DNA of 9,266 nucleotides from Chitinophagaceae bacterium (GTDB lineage: Bacteria > Bacteroidota > Bacteroidia > Chitinophagales > Chitinophagaceae): assembly GCA_018061385.1 (NCBI GenBank), contig JAGOUF010000050.1, positions 1 through 9,266 of the forward strand, read 5' to 3'. The notes beneath the pieces are model-generated. The model had not been told where the DNA came from and made no database searches. It saw nothing but the letters and a program-made list of their open reading frames with translations. Below, piece after piece: positions 7,221-9,266 of the stretch. How positions within the stretch are numbered: the stretch's first letter is position 1; each line of letters begins with the position of its first letter. Made by a program: the position numbers and the translations under genes.

Positions 7221-7868
7221 ATGGATAAGCAGCAACTTCAGTTGGCCTATAAAGTGCAATTGAAAAAATTATTACAGTATTTTTTACAAGGGTTAATTGT
7301 ATTGGCACCAATTGGCATTACAGTTTGGGCTATTTTATCGTTGTTTAATTTGGTAGATGGTATTTTACCCAATATTATGCACTCCATTTTTCCTGATTGG
7401 ATTCAAAAAAATAGCTCGGGTGATGTTGAACGAATTCCTGGATTGGGGTTTGTAGTTGTAATTGGTTTTGTATTATTGGTAGGTTGGCTATCTTCCATTT
7501 TTGTTGTTGAACGTTTGGTAACAGTATTGGATAAAGTGTTGGAAAAAACACCTGGCATAAAATTTATTTATGGTTCTGTAAAAGATTTTTTAGAAGCCTT
7601 TGCAGGAAATAAGAAAAAGTTCGATAAACCCGTTTTAGTAAATGTAGATGGGCAAGATGTTTGGCGTATTGGTTTTATTACGAGGAACGATGCATCAGAT
7701 TTTAGTTTACTTAACCATGTAGTTGTTTATGTACCTCACTCTTACGCCATTAGTGGTATAACTTATTTTGTACCAAAAGAAAAAGTAAAACAATTGTACA
7801 ATGAAATTTCTGCTGCCGATGCTATGAAGTTTACAGTAAGTGGTGGCGTAGTTGATGTTGAAGATTAG
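7221..7868 (+). CDS. DUF502-family integral membrane protein
   Basis: This 215-residue protein belongs to the DUF502 family, which includes plant COV/LCV proteins. Its molecular function in bacteria is unknown to me. A basic N-terminus is followed by TM1 at about 22-45 (FLQGLIVLAPIGITVWAIL) and TM2 at about 74-96 (PGLGFVVVIGFVLLVGWL). Then come the family's conserved stretch at about 108-127 (EKTPGIKFIYGSVKDF) and a soluble C-terminal domain with VPHSYAISGITYFVP at about 171-185. The ATG at 7221 is preferred. An in-frame TTG at 7197 would add eight residues (VLCYFCC after the initiator) before the usual family start and lies upstream of the candidate -7 element. The gene is divergent from the efflux operon and convergent, 8 bases apart, with the lipoprotein gene, so it is probably transcribed alone. 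Confidence 0.88.
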   Translation: MDKQQLQLAYKVQLKKLLQYFLQGLIVLAPIGITVWAILSLFNLVDGILPNIMHSIFPDWIQKNSSGDVERIPGLGFVVVIGFVLLVGWLSSIFVVERLVTVLDKVLEKTPGIKFIYGSVKDFLEAFAGNKKKFDKPVLVNVDGQDVWRIGFITRNDASDFSLLNHVVVYVPHSYAISGITYFVPKEKVKQLYNEISAADAMKFTVSGGVVDVED

Positions 7869-7876
7869 CAATTAAT

Positions 7877-8587
7877 TTATTTAGTGCTACTACACTCGTT
7901 ATAAAGCTTGGCAATATTGTATAAAATACTGCTTCGTTCTTTAGCATTTTTCTTTTTATTGGTAATTGTATAAGCTTGCTCGTTGGTATTAATTTTCTCA
8001 TTCAATGCAAAACACTGTTGCTGCATTTTAGTAATTTGTTGCTGAAATTGAGCTAAAAATTTTGGATGTGTTACATCTATTAAAACCTCTGGTTCTGTTT
8101 GTGTAAATTCAATAAAATAATGGGTAATATTTTTTGTTAAACTACTTTTTTGCTCTGCTACTTTTTCTTCGTAACTATATAATTGTATTTCATATTGTTG
8201 TGGCGTTAATCGTTTTACAAAACTTTTATAAGGCAATGGCTTACCCCAAACATATATTTTTTGTGAATTGGGTTTTATTAATTTTAGGGCATAATGAGTG
8301 TCTTCAATTTCATAAGCTTTAATATCGTGAGCATGCAAATCTATGGTGGTGCGTTGTTTGGGTAAACGTACACTTGCTTGTTTATTGGTTGCTTTATTTT
8401 TTAACGTTAAATAACCCAACATAGAGCTATTGTCTTGTAAAATAATGGTTGCTTTAATATTCTGTAAATCGTTGGCATTATTAAAAGATGTACTTGGAGC
8501 TATAGCCATAGAGGCACATGATACAAGAATAATTACAGCAGTGCACACAAGCATTAATTGCGGTAATTGTTTAGTAAAAGTTTTCAT
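7877..8587 (-). CDS. Unrecognised 236-residue lipoprotein
   Basis: I do not recognise this protein. A short basic start (MKTFTK) is followed by a hydrophobic stretch ending in the lipobox LVSC, so Cys24 is the probable lipidation site. No acidic or charged residues follow the Cys that would resemble a Bacteroidota surface-export signal, so a periplasm-facing anchor is more likely. Residues ~43-115 look beta-rich (KATIILQDNSSMLGYLTLKN, then TTIDLHAHDIKAYEI), resembling a small beta-sheet domain. Residues ~175-205 are Gln-rich and helical, and the tail at 207-232 is basic then helical. Codon use looks like its neighbours. The stop lies 8 bases from that of the convergent DUF502 gene, with no room for a separate terminator. 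No strong promoter word is visible upstream. Confidence 0.8.
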   Translation of the reverse strand: MKTFTKQLPQLMLVCTAVIILVSCASMAIAPSTSFNNANDLQNIKATIILQDNSSMLGYLTLKNKATNKQASVRLPKQRTTIDLHAHDIKAYEIEDTHYALKLIKPNSQKIYVWGKPLPYKSFVKRLTPQQYEIQLYSYEEKVAEQKSSLTKNITHYFIEFTQTEPEVLIDVTHPKFLAQFQQQITKMQQQCFALNEKINTNEQAYTITNKKKNAKERSSILYNIAKLYNECSSTK

Positions 8588-8893
8588 TGTAAAAACATTT
8601 TCTCTAACTAAGTTATAACAGAAATTATACCAAATAAAGTATTAAAAAAAGAATAAAAATATGATACTACTATAAAATAAATAACAAAAAAATACATACA
8701 ACAAAAGAAAGGAAACCATCTTCGAAACAGTAATTTTTTCTTGAATTTATCATTGTATAATAACCATTCTTATTAAAAAATCTCATGTGTGATACAAAAA
8801 ATTGAAATATTTTTTATCAAATAATTTTACTTTTTTTGAAAATATTTTGTGTTATGTTTTAACAATGAAAGTATTTGCTAGATACCTGTAACA
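8588..8893. other. AT-rich intergenic stretch without a supported gene
   Basis: Very AT-rich DNA separates the lipoprotein start from the peptidase terminator. I found no open frame of useful length with coding character on either strand, no RNA gene and no strong inverted repeat. It must hold the lipoprotein promoter on the minus strand, but only weak candidates appear: TTTG at 8634-8631 with a poor -7 word TAGTTAGA at 8610-8603, and a TATAAT at 8629-8624 that Bacteroidota would not normally use. A partial direct repeat, TTGAAATATTTT near 8804 and TTGAAAATATTTT near 8837, is probably chance. Confidence 0.6.
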
Positions 8894-8924
8894 AAAAAGC
8901 CATCGTAAATAACGATGGCTTTTT
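8894..8924 (-). terminator. Hairpin terminator of the M3 peptidase gene
   Basis: AAAAAGCCATCG (8894-8905) and CGATGGCTTTTT (8913-8924) form a 12-bp perfect stem around a 7-base loop. On the minus strand the stem ends in six U's (A's at 8893-8898), starting 26 bases past the peptidase stop codon. On the plus strand it ends in five U's, so it could work both ways. No plus-strand gene upstream needs it. Confidence 0.88.
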
Positions 8925-8950
8925 ACTTGGCAAAACAAAATTGAAATATG

Positions 8951-9266
8951 TTACAAGGTTTCCATTTGCTCGTTTACAAAGTCCATTAAAGTTTTAATAT
9001 GTGCCGGGCTTAAATCAAATTTTAAACCTGCAGCTGCATACAGTTCAGGTAATGTTTTTGTACCACCTAAACTCAATGCTTTTATATAATTTTCAATGGC
9101 TTGTTGAGGGTTTTGTTTGTACTGCATCCATAAACCAATTGCACCCAGTTGTGCAATGCCATATTCAATGTAATAAAATGGCACTTCAAACAAATGTGAC
9201 TGGCGTTGCCAACCAATTGCTCTATAAGTTTCTAAGCCAGTAAAATCAATTGCATTGGTGCTAAAT
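8951..9266 (-). CDS. M3-family oligoendopeptidase (PepF-like), C-terminal part only
   Basis: The frame is open from the right edge to the TAA at 8951, giving the last 104 residues of a larger protein. The fragment includes RAIGWQRQSHLFEVPFYYIE followed by YGIAQLGAIGLW. This is the C-terminal substrate-side segment of M3 zinc metallopeptidases, with its Tyr cluster and the Q-L-G motif. The next segment, at about 53-104 of the fragment, is helical and typical of the family's tail (YIKALSLGGTKTLPELYAAAG). Such enzymes cut short peptides in the cytoplasm. The HEXXH zinc motif would lie upstream, outside the window, so activity cannot be judged. An internal TTG at 9193 is not the true start because the homology continues upstream of it. 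The gene has its own terminator and is separate from the lipoprotein gene. Confidence 0.88.
   Translation of the reverse strand, partial: FSTNAIDFTGLETYRAIGWQRQSHLFEVPFYYIEYGIAQLGAIGLWMQYKQNPQQAIENYIKALSLGGTKTLPELYAAAGLKFDLSPAHIKTLMDFVNEQMETL

Noticed and set aside
8624..8629. A perfect TATAAT on the minus strand upstream of the lipoprotein gene
   Set aside because: Bacteroidota primary sigma factor does not use the E. coli -10 consensus, there is no matching -35, and such words are expected by chance in this AT-rich stretch.
8804..8850. Near-direct repeats TTGAAATATTTT and TTGAAAATATTTT
   Set aside because: They are imperfect, low-complexity and only two copies; chance similarity in AT-rich DNA is enough to explain them.
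8865..8891. A tiny plus-strand frame (MKVFARYL, then stop) just before the 8894-8924 hairpin, resembling a leader peptide and attenuator
   Set aside because: No gene follows on the plus strand, so there is nothing to attenuate. The hairpin is explained as the terminator of the minus-strand peptidase gene.
9001..9243. An 80-codon open frame on the plus strand near the right edge
   Set aside because: It is antisense to the conserved C-terminal segment of the M3 peptidase, and its translation has no protein-like character.

Overview
The window is AT-rich throughout and carries the marks of a Bacteroidota genome, most like the Chitinophagales or a related order. This assignment is an inference. 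It rests on Bacteroidota-style promoter words (TTTG and TAnnTTTG), weak or A-rich ribosome binding regions, lipoprotein signals on a periplasmic adaptor, and an unusually long RND pump of a form I know from this phylum. Base composition looks uniform, and I see no insertion sequence, integrase, tRNA, rRNA, CRISPR array or other sign of recent transfer.

The left three quarters (about 184 to 7042, minus strand) is a single drug-efflux operon. Read 5' to 3', it encodes a TetR-family regulator, a TolC-like outer-membrane channel, a lipoprotein membrane-fusion adaptor and an HAE1-type RND pump. The regulator and channel genes overlap by 4 bases (ATGA). The next gaps are 35 and 99 bases, and a near-perfect terminator palindrome closes the operon at 113-150. 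Together the last three genes would form a proton-driven tripartite exporter spanning both membranes. The regulator is expected to repress the operon and itself. A 16+16 bp perfect inverted repeat just upstream of its start, overlapping a plausible promoter, is the best operator candidate.

To the right, a divergent plus-strand gene (7221-7868) encodes a DUF502-family membrane protein. It has a perfect TAnnTTTG element so close to its ATG that the mRNA may be leaderless. It converges, with only 8 bases between stop codons, on a minus-strand gene for an unrecognised 236-residue lipoprotein (7877-8587). A 363-base AT-rich stretch without a convincing gene follows and ends in a second hairpin terminator (8894-8924). 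That terminator belongs to the 3' end of an M3-family oligoendopeptidase gene that runs off the right edge.

I do not see a clearly new biological system. The points most worth a second look are the composite operator, the extra membrane segments in the RND pump, the possible leaderless start, and the unrecognised lipoprotein.
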